A stretch of 64,000 nt of DNA from Oscheius dolichura. Taxonomy: Eukaryota > Nematoda > Chromadorea > Rhabditida > Rhabditidae. Of the stretch, positions 1 to 11,868 are shown piece by piece; position 1 is the first letter of the stretch, and each line of letters opens with the position of its first letter. The DNA is taken from NCBI GenBank assembly GCA_932521035.1, contig OW051495.1:6448001-6512000 (forward strand). Direction: 5' to 3'. Under the pieces are notes generated by a model, which saw only the letters and a program-made list of their open reading frames with translations, was not told the origin of the DNA and searched no databases. Both the position numbers and the translations under genes were made by a program.

Positions 1-451
1 CACATCAACACAACAGTCTGCTTCTCTCGAATACTTTGGACTTCGTAGGCGATTGTAACGGGTAAACCAACAATTCTATTGTTTTCCCCTCGTCGGGACA
101 TTGGAGATTTGGAGATAAACAGCCGATAGGGGGCGAACACTTGAAAAGACCAAATAACTTTATGAACAAACAAATAAAACACGAAACAGAAACCTGGAAA
201 ACGACAAGAATAATATATTCCAGAGGTCTTGGAAAGCTCGTATCAGATAAGAGTGTTAACCGTTTTTCAGTACAAAACTAACCGAGGACTAGCAAAAAGT
301 GGAGATCGCGGGGGACCGGTAAGGGAGGGGATCTACCACGCACGGCGGGCAAGTCAAGGAGATTTTTGTGTGGAAAAGGAGATACTGGGAAGGAGAGGAA
401 TGGATATGTGCCTAGGAAAGGGAGGGAGACCAAAAAAGAGAGGAGATAAGA
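1..451. other. 3' flank of ITP-like gene; no gene seen
   Basis: I see no supported coding region here. The short open frames have no splice-linked partners and no recognisable family. The stretch is the downstream flank of the minus-strand neuropeptide gene that ends at 452. Confidence 0.4.
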
Positions 452-1021
452 CTACGCTCGATGCTGGTGTCGGTGGACGTGCCGGGAATGCCTCTTCGGC
501 GTGAACATCGTCAGACAACGTCGAAACGTCTCCGTACTGAAGCACTCTGACCTGGAAAATCGGGAGTTATTGAGATCTCACATAAGCTCTATGGGTATTT
601 TTACTCGAAGGGTAGCCGAAAAACTAGGATTATCCAGCGTGGTCAGGCGTTTTTCCGCCGTTCTCCCTTATTGGCTTATAGTTTTCCGTATAATTCAACC
701 TTATTCTGCAGCCTGGTCATCGTGATCAAGACGTGTTCTCGGTTAAGCGGAGGCGGTGTTCAAAAATAGTCTCAACTAGTGGTCTGGTCGAACCCCAAAT
801 GACCCGTTGTACCGGTTGTTTTGAGGAGTTGCTCACCTGCACTCTGACCGTAGATTCGGGTGTGTGTGTGAGGAGAACTCGTGGCAGACTTCGCAGATCC
901 TGTCCATGACCAGGTGGATGGACTCATTCTGGATGATCGGACAGGACTGCTCGCTGGCTTCGGGCAGGGAACAACTGACAAGGACGAGGAGACAGAGGAG
1001 AACGACTAATTTGTAGATCAT
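452..1021 (-). CDS. ITP/CHH-family neuropeptide precursor (two exons)
   Basis: Two exons, 837-1021 and 452-551, join in phase (donor gtgagc, acceptor ttttccag) into a 94-residue precursor. The first about 16 residues are a hydrophobic signal peptide (MIYKLVVLLCLLVLVSC). The mature part has the six-cysteine layout of the ion transport peptide/crustacean hyperglycemic hormone family: one Cys, then DRICEVC, then SECRSEC, then FRRC. The D-R-x-C-x-x-C and C-R-x-x-C spacing and the F-x-x-C-L ending are family hallmarks. The intron lies between Cys 4 and Cys 5. The tail after a KR pair is short and rich in His and Arg. Such peptides are secreted hormones controlling ion transport, moulting or metabolism in arthropods, and nematode members are known. 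Role here is inferred. A TATA-like box lies about 140 bp upstream. Confidence 0.85.
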
Positions 1022-1160
1022 TCTGAAACGACGGGGTTAGAAGGAATAGAATACGGAATAGATAGAAGAGGGGAACGAACCAGGGAATTCCGAAGAAGTT
1101 CTGACAACCAAAGAGCAGCTCGGTTGGAATGGGATTTGCTTGCGGAGAGGACGTGCGTCT

Positions 1161-1167
1161 TTTATAG
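1161..1167 (-). promoter_or_regulatory. TATA box of the ITP-like gene
   Basis: CTATAAA on the minus strand, about 140 bp before the ATG at 1021. This suggests a conventional promoter with a 5' UTR rather than trans-splicing. Only the motif and its position support it. Confidence 0.45.
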
Positions 1168-4100
1168 TCGGCAGCAGGTATGCAGGGAATGTGCCCCGCC
1201 TCTAGGAGGCAGGGTTAACCTACTGTAGAACAGGGATCAACTAGTACGAGATCCCCCTGAGGACAGCCCCTGGGGGCCTAGGCTGACCCCGGCTACCCCA
1301 AAAAATCAGAGAAAAATACAAGAGACGGTACAAGACAGGGGCTACCCCCAAAGGAACGCACGCGCCTTGGATTCCGCGGAGATTTTCCCCGTCGGGCGGA
1401 AGCGAATGAACATAAGCTATGAGTCATTGAGAAAACTTCGGTAGCCGACGGGTTGATTTTTTGGATGCCGAAGGGTCATCTCCAGACGTAAGGAATTTCT
1501 AAGCTCGGGGGCAAATACAGTGACCCTCGTGGCTTGAATTGGCATCTTTTGATCAGTGGTGATCGGGGGGAGGAACAGGGGGAATTGGTGGGGGACTCTT
1601 GAATGTTTTTGGTCTCTCATTCGCTCTATATGACGCATGAGGAGATCACTTACAAGGTTAAAATATAGCAAAATATATAATTATCGAGGGACTGATATTT
1701 GGCTTAGAAATACTGAGAAGGGGGATGTACGTGGTTGGGAAGGGGTCAATATGAGAAACTTCCTGGGATGGTAACCATCGCTAAAGAGACGCCGCCTTCC
1801 TCCGCCTTCCATTTCCAAGTGGACATCTAAGTTCTATAGAGATGTTGTCCCCCTCCTTTCTGTTTTCCCACGACATTGAACCAAGTAATCCGAACCTTTC
1901 CGGCCTGTCCTTACCACCCCCTATTTCCCCCAAGAAAGACAACCGACAACTTTTCGACTTCATTATTATCCAAATGGCAGTATTCTGGTTTTTGTGGGAA
2001 GGAGCCTTTCCCTCTTCTCACAACCTAACAAGACTAACTAACAGACTTGGGCAGTTTTGCAGAGGAAACGAACCACTGCTTACAAGGAACCGTACATGCC
2101 ACTTAGATGGATAAACTGTCTGTGCTCGTGTTGGGGTTGACAATCCGAAGACAGTCAATACATTTTCGAATGTTTATGGAAGGTTCTAGAGGGATTAGTC
2201 AGCCACGGTGGAAAGTACACGGTTAGAAGAACAACAAAAGGATACAAGTTCACTCCTCTCTTTTTGACCTCAACTCGGACAAAATATAGGGGAAATGGCT
2301 GCTTCTTGGGTGAAGACAGCAGAATTCATCTGGGAAGAAGCAGTCGTCAATTTACAGTACAAAGGAAGCAAAGGAAGCGAGCAAGAACTATAAGGAGCTG
2401 AACCGGAGGGAGCCAACATAGCAGAAAGGAAGATCAGAGCCCTTCGAATGAGCCTACTGTAGCAGTGAGGAGATTTCCCCATATCCCCCAAGGGCAAGTT
2501 CAAGGCCGTCCTCCTGGCATTCCATCTCCCAGAAAAGATATAGAGACGGGGGTGACTCTTGGCCATCCCGGGCCCATAAAAATTTAGGCAGTCATTTCCG
2601 GTGGATCCCAGCCAAGGAGATAGAAATCAGCCGATCGGAATGCGACCAATGTTGTCGATTATGATTTAGACCCCACCGGGGGCGCAAATAGCCGCGCAGA
2701 GGAGGGCACCCCCTTCACACGAACCGTCTCTTCGCTACTTTCATACAAAGAATACTCTCTTCCTTAACTCCTACTTCCCCCGGGGGTACTGTATCTGTTT
2801 TTTGGCATTGGACGTCAAGAAAAGGAAGCGTGTCTCATGCGAAGTACAAATCCTCCTCGGGACAATTCGGGGGGAGCAACACGTGAATGAGTCAAGTGTC
2901 AACAGAGCCATTTTCGAAAAAAGAGTAGGTACCAGGGGGAGCAGGGTATAGTCCCTCGAAAGGGCGCCAAATTCGATCAGAGGGTGGTAATCTGACTACC
3001 AGCAGGAGCCCCGTTAACATAATTCTAAGCACTTTCAATTGGCCTGCGCAGTTATTCAATTATTACGTGTAAAATATATCTGTAACCGAAACGACGACAG
3101 GGATCAAAAAGAACAGACAACAGTCTCTTCCTGTTGCATTTTACAGTCCTCGTGGCCCAGTTGATAAGGGACCCCCCTCGCTTTACTATGTCTTTGTTGA
3201 CCATTGTTTTCTATGGGGAGGGGGGCTACGTCACTTGACTCGTAGTTGATACGAACCCGCTCAGCTGATTCATATCATTCTCAAAAGATGTGACGGCAGT
3301 GCCCTCTAAATTACCCCTCATTAGCCAGACAGGCCGAAATAAAGATGCATGAAGTAGTAGAAGATCATTTTTAGAAAAAGGAGGACGAGCCACGGAGGGT
3401 TACAAGAGATCACTATGAGGGAGATTGGAGAGGAGCTTGAGGGGATAGAGAAGATGGCCAATGGGGAGACTCTTAAAAAGAGAAGGTACTCCACGGAGTA
3501 TTGAGAACTGTCATGGGCGCAGGAGTAGCAGAGGAGCACTCTAGAGTTTGGTTGGGAGAAACGTGGGAGAAACCAAAAAAGGGCTCTTGCTACTGATTTT
3601 GGATGGAACTGTAAGAATCTCTACAATGTCATTGAAGGACGAGAGAGCCGAGGTCCTCGACGCTGAGGAACTTTAGTACGGTAAAGAGTGGTCCATAAGC
3701 ATGAGGGACAGCTGTAGAATGAGATAACAGAGAGGGGTCAGGAGGAAACATATAGTCACAAACGAGGGATAAAGGAAAGGTGTGGTATTTCTGGGCGCCG
3801 AGGTGTGCGGGTGCAGGTAGGAAAAGAGAGATAAACGGTTTAGTTGGAGCAGAGAAAGTAAAACGACACGAGAGAGTAACCCCTGAAAATTGTATATGGT
3901 TCAAGGATGCCATCTCTCTATACAAAACTTATCGCCAACCAGTTAGCCTCGAGAAGTACGACGCCCTTCCGGTTGAACTTGTCGAACGGTAGTGCATCCC
4001 GTTCTTCTACAAGGGGTTACAACTAGTTATTAGGTTCCGAACAGTTCATAAGAAGAGGGAGGATAAGGTAGAAGTCAGACTGTCTTCTTTGTTGGGGGAA

Positions 4101-4756
4101 TAAGGGTGTCCTTTCGAAAAGAGAGGGTGCTTGTAGCCAGTTCCAAGGCTCAACTGCTTTGCTACAAATCCTTCTACCCCGGTGAACTTTCCGGCTAGAA
4201 ATGGAGGAAGTGCTTTTTGCAAGGGTCGACTCAACTCCTGGACAAAAAACACCTTTCCTAGTATGGTTGACAAGGGGAAAGCCTAGCGGTGCAGGGGAAT
4301 ACAATGTGCTGAACCTCCGAAATTGACTCTCCATTGCGAGGAGATTACAGTATATCCCAGCCAAGTGTTTTCTGGGACCATCTGTGAACCTTGATTTAGG
4401 GAATGCCTCGGGAATGTCCCCGTGTTGATGCTCTATCCGTTTTCCAGGAATCAGAGTCAGAAGAAGCGAAGCGGATGGGACATAAAACAGAGTGAGTAGT
4501 TTGTGACGTCGTGGCTTCTTATGGTGAGGATGCAAGAAGCGGTCAGGAGTCAGAGGAGGCGAGAAATAGGCACGATGGAAGGGAAATGGACTGGGCCGAT
4601 CGGGTCGAAGGAAAACAACTTGGGTGGCGCTTTCGTCACCCGGACAGTTATTGTTCCCCGAGTGGGGATGACGCTGCGCAGATGAACCAGAAGGGATGTC
4701 CTTTCACGAGAAGGCGACCCGCCTGACCCGCTATTACACACGGGTAGATAGATATA
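1168..4756. other. Long intergenic stretch; no gene recognised
   Basis: About 3.6 kb upstream of the ITP-like gene and downstream of the exchanger gene. The open frames here (the longest is 170 codons, minus strand 4023-4535) have no signal peptide, recognisable domain or in-phase splice partner. It probably holds regulatory DNA of the neuropeptide gene, but no specific element can be pointed to. Confidence 0.4.
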
Positions 4757-4762
4757 TTTATT
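4757..4762 (-). terminator. Poly(A) signal of the exchanger gene
   Basis: AATAAA on the minus strand, 17 nt after the stop codon ending at 4780. Confidence 0.6.
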
Positions 4763-4779
4763 TATGTCTTTGGAGAGGA

Positions 4780-7700
4780 TCAGGATTGTTGGCGGTAGGT
4801 GTTCCAGATGGACAGGGCCACATACAACAGCCAGAGAACGACGAAGAAAAGACCCGAGGCGAATTTTGTGACTGACGGACCGCCGAGCTCGGCTTTACCG
4901 AAGACGGCGAGGGTTCGTCGGAGGAAGAGGACGATGAGGAAGAGGATGGAGCAGAACATGAACACGGACACACTGGAAATGGGCTAGAATTACGGTATGT
5001 GGAAAACGGCCACCTGAAGCCGAGGTCTCCCGCCTTGACCACGAAGGTCTCCCCCTTGGAGGCCCAGTAGATGGAGGCTATAAGCCAGGGCAGGCCGAGT
5101 CCCAGGAAGACGTTGACCGAATTCGAGCCGGTCACATTCCCGACGGCGTTGTCGGCGTTGTTATCCTGCAACAGAGATCTGGTCCTTTCATTTTTTGGTG
5201 TTTTTCCCTGGTTAGTTTCCGGTTACGTTCCTTCTGCTGGGAAAACAAGTGACAGGGAAGGTCACTCGTGGTTAGTCAATAGGTCACGGTCGCTGAATTC
5301 CTAGCTCACCCAACTAGAGACTGTCATATCCGGGGCCATTCCCCGAATGGTCTCTGGTCCCTTGTTCTGTATCCAGTGGCCCGTCTATTTATGGGGACTC
5401 TAACCATGCGAACAGGTTCCACTTGCTATATTTTAGTACTACTGAGCGTAATCTTGTCTGATATCTCCCTCTCCGAGACGGATGCCCTTTTCTCTGCTGC
5501 ATAATTTTCGGATTACTAAAAATGTCCCGCAACGTGTGATTCAATTCAGCTGGGATTATCTTTTCTCCAATATTTGAACTTACGTTTTCAGCTGCAATTT
5601 TAGAGGCGAACGTGTCGGGCAGGGACGTTCCCAGAGCCACGAGGGTGATGGCCGTGATGGAGTCTTGAAGCCCGACCATACAACCAAATATCGACGCCAG
5701 ATCACCTGGAAAGGTCAATTCTAGCCTCGATTAGTCAGACGAAAAAGCCTGTTGTCCCCTCTCGAGGAGGTACAATTTGGCCGACAGAAAACCTCATGAC
5801 TACCGTATGCCAAACAATAGAGGAGGCTACAATTCGAACAATAGGAATGAGAAATATCCGGGGATTATTGTCTCGAGGGGACTGACCGACTATGGCTGTT
5901 ATGAATCCGATCACGGCAAGGGCTACAATGAAGCACAACCAGCCGCCGAGGATCGTCGGTGGCGGGGTGAAGGCCAGGGTGAACTGGAAGGAGACAGTAG
6001 AGGGAGAGAGGAGGGAGGATACCTTCCAGGGGAAGGCGAGAGCGTGGAGGATACAGTCGAAGAAGGTGGCATTGGCCACGTCGCCGGCGTTGACCGAGCT
6101 GGCGTTGATGATCTGCTCTCTCCAGGAGGCCTGTCCCGGTGTCATCTGCCTCAAATAGTGACCCATCAACTTGTGCACATTGGTGATGTTCTTCAAGACA
6201 TTGTCATCCGAGATGATGGTAACCGTCGATCTCCTCCTACTGCCCAGACTGATATCTGAATATTCGGATTATTCAAAGGAAGAAGGGGAAAACTACTGGG
6301 ATCGGAGGTAGACAACAGCTCGACGTAGAATGTCTCGTCCTTCTCGTCCTGTTTATCATCGACTATTTCTATGTCGACGTACTTCTCGTACTCCTAAAGT
6401 AAAGTTGGGGGCACTGTTTCCAGAAAACACACCTGATTGTCGAAGACGAGCTTGCCATTCTGGACGGGAACATAGTCGAAGCTTGCCTGGGCCGTGACAT
6501 CTTGAGTCTCAAACTGGACGGTACATCGGCCTTTGTGCACTTTTCCTCGTCTGGTGACAAATAACCGGGCCCAGCCACAGTTCTCGGAAACTACCTAAAA
6601 CGAGGAAGTGTGCGAGGAAGTTCTGTTAAACTGACATAGTTGGCTTTGACGAATTCAACAGTGGGCTCAGCCATCAAAGAGGCCGTGTCATCGGGAAACC
6701 GTACACGAGCCACCGAGCAGGCTCCCAGCTTTGTCTTGTCCCCCTCGTCTTGATCTTCTATCTTCAGATGTACGTAGAACACATGATTGGGCCTCCAGTC
6801 AGCGTTCTCCACTAACTGGATTTGTATATCTCTGAAATGGATTTCATTGGACCGTACGGAAAGAAACACACCTTGACCGTTCTCCTGGTCCGAATCGGAT
6901 GGATTCCGACTTTGCCAGGTAGTGGAGATCTCTCTTCGCTATTCCGTTCACCGTCTGATAATTTACAAGGACCGAACCGGCGCAAGGACCTCTCCGAACA
7001 ATCTACGAAGATCTCTCTTCTAACCCGTTGAGTTGCCCTACCGTCATGACACAAATTTTGTCGCTGGCATCGACGGCATACACTCTGGCTGACCACTCGA
7101 CTCTCGGTTTGGCTGAAGGAAATCTGTTATCTAGCCATCCAAGCTGTTCCTACATCTGCCGTCGCTCTCCGTCACCTCGGACTTCTTCATCATCTGCTCG
7201 ATGTCCGTGTCTTCGGCCGACTTTCGCCATGAGGATGACATTTCCCTGACTGCCTTTATCCGATAGTACAATCTGTCGTGGGAGGCCTGTTTATTCAGCC
7301 GGTAGGCTAGTATCCGAGCCTGATCCTCGGCTGACAGGGTTGGGTAAACCCGGGCAACATCACGGGTCAATTGACGCATTACCTCGGCGGTCTCTCGTCT
7401 TGGAGTGTCGGCAAAACCCTGTAGATACAAAAATAAAACTGAGATATGAAAAACATACAGTGTAGTCGGGTTCGAGGCTCAACTGGCTGGCATATCTCTT
7501 GATGCTTCCCTCGAGTTTAGCCTTATTGCCTGGCTTGGCAGTGTCTGCCATCTCCACTTCGAGGCTTTCCTTCTCCATGTTGGCTTTTTTGCTGGTACAC
7601 ATCTGAAAAGTCATCAGGTTTGAAAGAAATGGCAAGGTACCTGAATATCGGCTGCATATGCTATAGCAATGAGAATGAAAAAGAAGATGAGGGTGAGTGC

Positions 7701-8930
7701 CGCCTCCCAGACCTCTACAACATCGGGAGATATTAGTTTAAGAATCTGAACAGCTCTAGAACTACCGAGGAGAAGAACTCACGATGAGGACCCAGATATA
7801 GGCAAAGGTGCCGAAGAAGGCAGTGACGAGGAAGACCTTGAAGGCTTCGATCCTCTTGGTCTGGGGACTGGCAACGGCCAAGACACAGATGGCCGAGATA
7901 CAGAACAGATTGAAGGCGGCAGAGCCTAAAGAGAAGGAGGGTAATTCAGGAGACGGGCTCTTCCTTACCCACGATGGTTCCCGGTCCCAGATCTCCTGCT
8001 CGGAATCCATTCCCGACAATTTCTATAATGGAGAGAAGGATCTCCGGAGCGCTGCTTCCTAAAGCCTTGAAAGGGATTAGCCTCTTTCCTGATACGAACC
8101 ATGAGTGTCAGGTTGGCGACCGTCGGGTTCCAGACGCGGACCTCGTCGTACTCCTCCTCCTCCTCGGGGGTGTTCGCCGCCACCAGCGCATTCTTCTTCT
8201 TGGTCCGTTTCACTTTCCTTCAAATTTCTCTCATTTCCCTTGGTGGTCACTGTTCACAGAAAGGACCCGGCCGAGTAAAATCAACAATGTTATGAAAAGG
8301 AGACAAATTCAACTGACGAATCTGTGCAAATACCCGCAGCCGAGCAAACGTGGCACCCGAGGCCGGGGTGGCCCCTATTCGACAGAAAAGTAATTTGATG
8401 TCCTTGTACTGATGACGGTCGTAAAAAGGGAAAAGGATGGGTGTAACTCCCGCAATGAAAAATTGTTTTTCTCGGCAAAAGGTTGACGCTATCTCGGAAC
8501 AGTGCAATCATAGTAAAGAGAATCATCGTTCGAGTTCAATAATTTCTTGACAAAGCCCGAGGAAACGAGGTTATGGCATTGCGCCAGAGAGCCTCAGAGA
8601 TCAACTCGAGTCCAAAAATACCGGCCTGCGTCAGCTGTTCGTATCGGTGCTTTCCCTGGGAAGGACGATAAGGTTCCAAGAGCTTCCCTGCCAAAAGAAG
8701 ACACTCTTACATCAATAGAACGGCATTTAATTGCTGGGGATAGGCCCCCGTGCCCACTTCACTCACTTGGTGGTTGAAGTGATTCGTTCAATTGAACACA
8801 TGAATACATCGGCGGCGATGGCGATACCGAGGAAACAGTAAAGTAGCCCGGCCAGGTAGAGCAGGGCATTTCGGGTGGACACGGCCAGGGCCGGGATGAT
8901 CAGCCCATCCGGACACGTACGGTTTGACAT
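4780..8930 (-). CDS. Na+/Ca2+ exchanger (NCX/SLC8 family), 17 exons
   Basis: Seventeen phase-consistent exons (8767-8930, 8100-8217, 7969-8065, 7783-7925, 7641-7712, 7459-7602, 7154-7418, 7042-7112, 6872-7002, 6636-6831, 6433-6594, 6297-6393, 6023-6255, 5887-5983, 5584-5705, 5014-5165, 4780-4972) give 818 residues. It exchanges Na+ for Ca2+ across the plasma membrane. The alpha-1 repeat ([11 protein letters not shown], about residue 96) and alpha-2 repeat ([13 protein letters not shown], then [16 protein letters not shown], about 664-725) carry the ion-coordinating motifs. Between them lies a large cytosolic loop with two Calx-beta domains (about 355-470 and 470-600). The C-terminus has the usual last membrane helices. 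Start: the ATG lies 5 nt after a tttcag site, so it may be the trans-spliced start; an upstream signal-peptide exon cannot be excluded. Introns are as short as 34 nt. Calx-beta-1 lacks some acidic Ca2+ ligands. Confidence 0.96.
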
Positions 8931-8940
8931 ACCCTCTGAA

Positions 8941-10405
8941 ATGGATACAAATTGAGGAAGGGGGCACGATAAGGGGAAATGGTTACTCTCGTCAATAGGG
9001 GAGGGCTGGCAACATGAAACGGGTACGCGGCAGGGAGAGGCGCTAAAAAAGGATCATCGCCGTGACGCATTCGACAGAAATGGCACGAAACAGAATTATT
9101 TGCATTATTTAGAGAAAAAAGAGGGAGGAAGAGATCAGGAACAAAAGTAAAATATTGAAAAGTATGAGAAATAATGAAAGAACGCCGTTTGGATAGGGAA
9201 AAATAAGATAATTAGCGGAATGCCCAAGTCCCCCGCAATTATCGAGCAAAAACAAGGAGATTTCAAGGTCTCAAGCATCAGGAAATCGTCTAAATGTAGA
9301 GAATTTCCGGTGTGTTGTCTCTTCCATTTTTAGTTCGCAAGCGGAAGCCAAAAAAAAAGGGCAGCCGCCTAGCGATTGTGCGTAATGCGAGTCGCGCGAC
9401 CGCCTATCCATGACAACATGCCCCTAGTGGGACCAGCTCAATTAGCCCACTTCCAACAATGAAACTAATAGTACTCGAGGACTACTAGAGCACACTGTCA
9501 CTCTAGGGGGATGTTAAAATTGGGAGAAAAAGAGGAGGAGGTTAAGAGGAGGATGAGCAGTGGCCATCTGTTTGGAGGACGGTGATGATCCATGCGTACC
9601 AGAATACCGTGGATCAATACCGTGCAACCCGCGCAGAGGCCACACCTTTCATTGCGGGGGGTGGCGGTAGTGGCCTCACGCAAACAACGGCAGCCAAGGC
9701 GATAATTAATACGCACCGAGAGTGTACCCGGAGCCTCTCTCTCTCGAATCTCACCAGGTGTCTTCCCTTTTTTAGATGGAATCGGCAATACTTGGACCAA
9801 TAGCAAATAAAGAAGAAGGCGCCTCGAAGTGGTGTTTGCTCTGGAGAATACTGACGAGGGTTCACGGGAAACACAACAAAGAACAATGTCAGAGGATGCC
9901 CCTTTTGGAAGGGGAGGAGAGGGGTGGCCATCGAGGAAATTACATGGGAACACTTGTTCACGCGCTTCAATGGCTTTCATATCCGCTCGTCCCTGGAGAA
10001 GTCGGGAAAGAGGATAATGGGGAGGAGAGCCTACGAAAGAATAAACCTAGTACTATTGTAAGTACGTGGAATAGTCACCGTCTTGTAATAGAAGGCGCCA
10101 CACGACACGTCATTCTCTATAGAACGGAAGGTTCTTTCAGCTTTTTCTCCGTTCCATGTTTCCCTGTTCGAAAATGGCCACCGTCAGTTGTCAGTAAAGG
10201 ACAGTTAAAATAGAGCGTGGCCCACGTTTCTCCATGTAAAAGAACCCCACCACGAGTTGTACGAGATAAATATAGGGCCAGAAAAGTCCCTGGCAACGTG
10301 GTAACCAAGGGCTGTCTCGGTCAAGATTTATTTTGTTTCTTGTGTGGTTTCCGGTCTCCCTGGCCATTTGTCTCTATCCTTCATAACGTGTCGTCTTCCC
10401 TGATT
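8941..10405. other. Divergent intergenic region; no gene seen
   Basis: About 1.5 kb between the divergent exchanger and GT11 genes. The open frames on both strands have no splice-linked continuation or recognisable family. It presumably contains both promoters. Confidence 0.4.
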
Positions 10406-11868
10406 ATGGCAAGGAATCGGCGATGCAATCTACCTCGTTGTTCCACATTTTATAACGGTCGCATGAGGCTGTATTCATCTCTGGTTCCCGACTCCCAGAG
10501 GACTACCCGGAAGCATTGTATTCTGCTGGTGGGAGTGGCCCTCGTCCTCGTTGTCGTCTATCTGACCTTTTTCACTCCCAAGTATGCCCATTTTCACTTC
10601 TGTTCTAATTGAAATTCCACCCCAGACAGCCTGATTATTACACCTGTCCCTTTGAACCGGTGAAGAAGAAAAGGTACGAGAAATGTTTGGACGGCTACCT
10701 GCATGGTGAGTTGTCCTCCCTACAGTACTCCCAAGACACAGCCACTTTCAGGAACCTCCACAAATGGTGGACTGGGGAATGTGCTCTTTGAGTTCTTTAC
10801 CTTCCTGGCAATAGCCAAAAGAACAAATAGGTGGGAACTATCAGTTAATAAACAGTCTTCTTCTAGGCGACCAATAATTTCTAATTATGAGACGATTTCG
10901 AGGATCGAACGGATCCTCCCGGACTTTCCTAACTTTGAAGTCATGTTTAAGAAGACGACCAACACGGTGGGCTGTGTTTTGAATAGAAGATTCGTCCCCT
11001 TTCAGGAAGGGTGCGACTGTTTCACCGAAGTCATCCATTTCAGTACGGATTGTTGCAGAGTCGACGAGGGGAGCATCACGAGGGTCGGGTCCTCGAATGA
11101 GTCGACCGTACGGGCACATACCTTCTATACACAAGTCAGAAACATTCTTTATCAAACAGATAGACAGTCTATTCAGGGTATCCAGTACCTGTCCTTCCTC
11201 CAGAAGAGCCTTGTCTCTCATCTCCTGGGAGGCTCGGATGAGGTCGTCTACCTGGCAAAGGAGAAGCTGTTCCCAATTGATATGGGCAGGTATGAGAAGA
11301 GAAAGTAGGGGCGGTATAAAAGGCAGACGAGGAAAGAATTCAGCCTGTGTGTTCATATCCGGAGAGGAGACTTTCTAACATCTCCACTGGTCCTGGAATC
11401 TGATGAGCTTTTTACGAGGAAGGCGATCGACTACATTCTGTTGAGAGGTACGGCTGGTTCAATTACTTGAGACAGGTGTTTCTAGAAGGGAGGAACATGG
11501 ACATCTATGCATTTGGAAATGACAGAATATTTATGGAAGACACCTTCCACAATTGGAAGAATGTCTCCCTCGCGGTGGAGGACAAGAGTCTCCCTCCGAA
11601 TGTGGAGTTCGAGTTCAGTCGCCTCTACTGCGATGTCACCCTACTAACAGGTAGTCTGTTACCCATTTCCCTAATCATTCTTTCTCCAGCCTCCGCGTCT
11701 ACTTATGGCTGGTGGATGGGGTATCTCTCCCGAGGCCAGGTCGTCTACTACAATGCTAACTTCTCCCGTCCCAATGGAATAGACCTCCAAATGGACAGGC
11801 AGCAGTTCTTCCCGTCCTCCTGGACCCCCCTCGAACTCGTCCAAATAGTCCGGAGTACTGCTCAATGA
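10406..11868 (+). CDS. GT11 alpha-1,2-fucosyltransferase-like, apparent frameshift
   Basis: A type II membrane protein: short cytosolic tail, one helix (HCILLVGVALVLVVVYLTFF), then a lumenal domain. Exons are about 10406-10581, 10626-10705, 10752-10830, 10867-11134, 11177-11289, 11344-11650 and 11690-11868. Three GT11 motifs are visible: NGGLGNVLFEFF near the start of the domain, VHIRRGDF, and STYGWWMGYLSRG near the end. The family adds fucose in alpha-1,2 linkage to Golgi glycans and is expanded in nematodes. Near 11440 the frame reading VHIRRGDF and KAIDYI does not join the frame reading RYGWFNYLRQ without a 2-base deletion or 1-base insertion, and no good intron repairs it while keeping the conserved residues. 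The gene may be a recent pseudogene, use unusual splicing, or carry a sequence error. The start could also be a later ATG at 10463. Confidence 0.85.

Noticed and set aside
4023-4535. 170-codon open frame on the minus strand
   Set aside because: No signal peptide, domain, splice pattern or natural composition; overlapping frames are equally open, and it lies in a long intergenic stretch.
9498-9980. 160-codon minus-strand frame upstream of the exchanger
   Set aside because: No homology or splice continuity; not a plausible upstream exchanger exon because it lacks a leader and phase.
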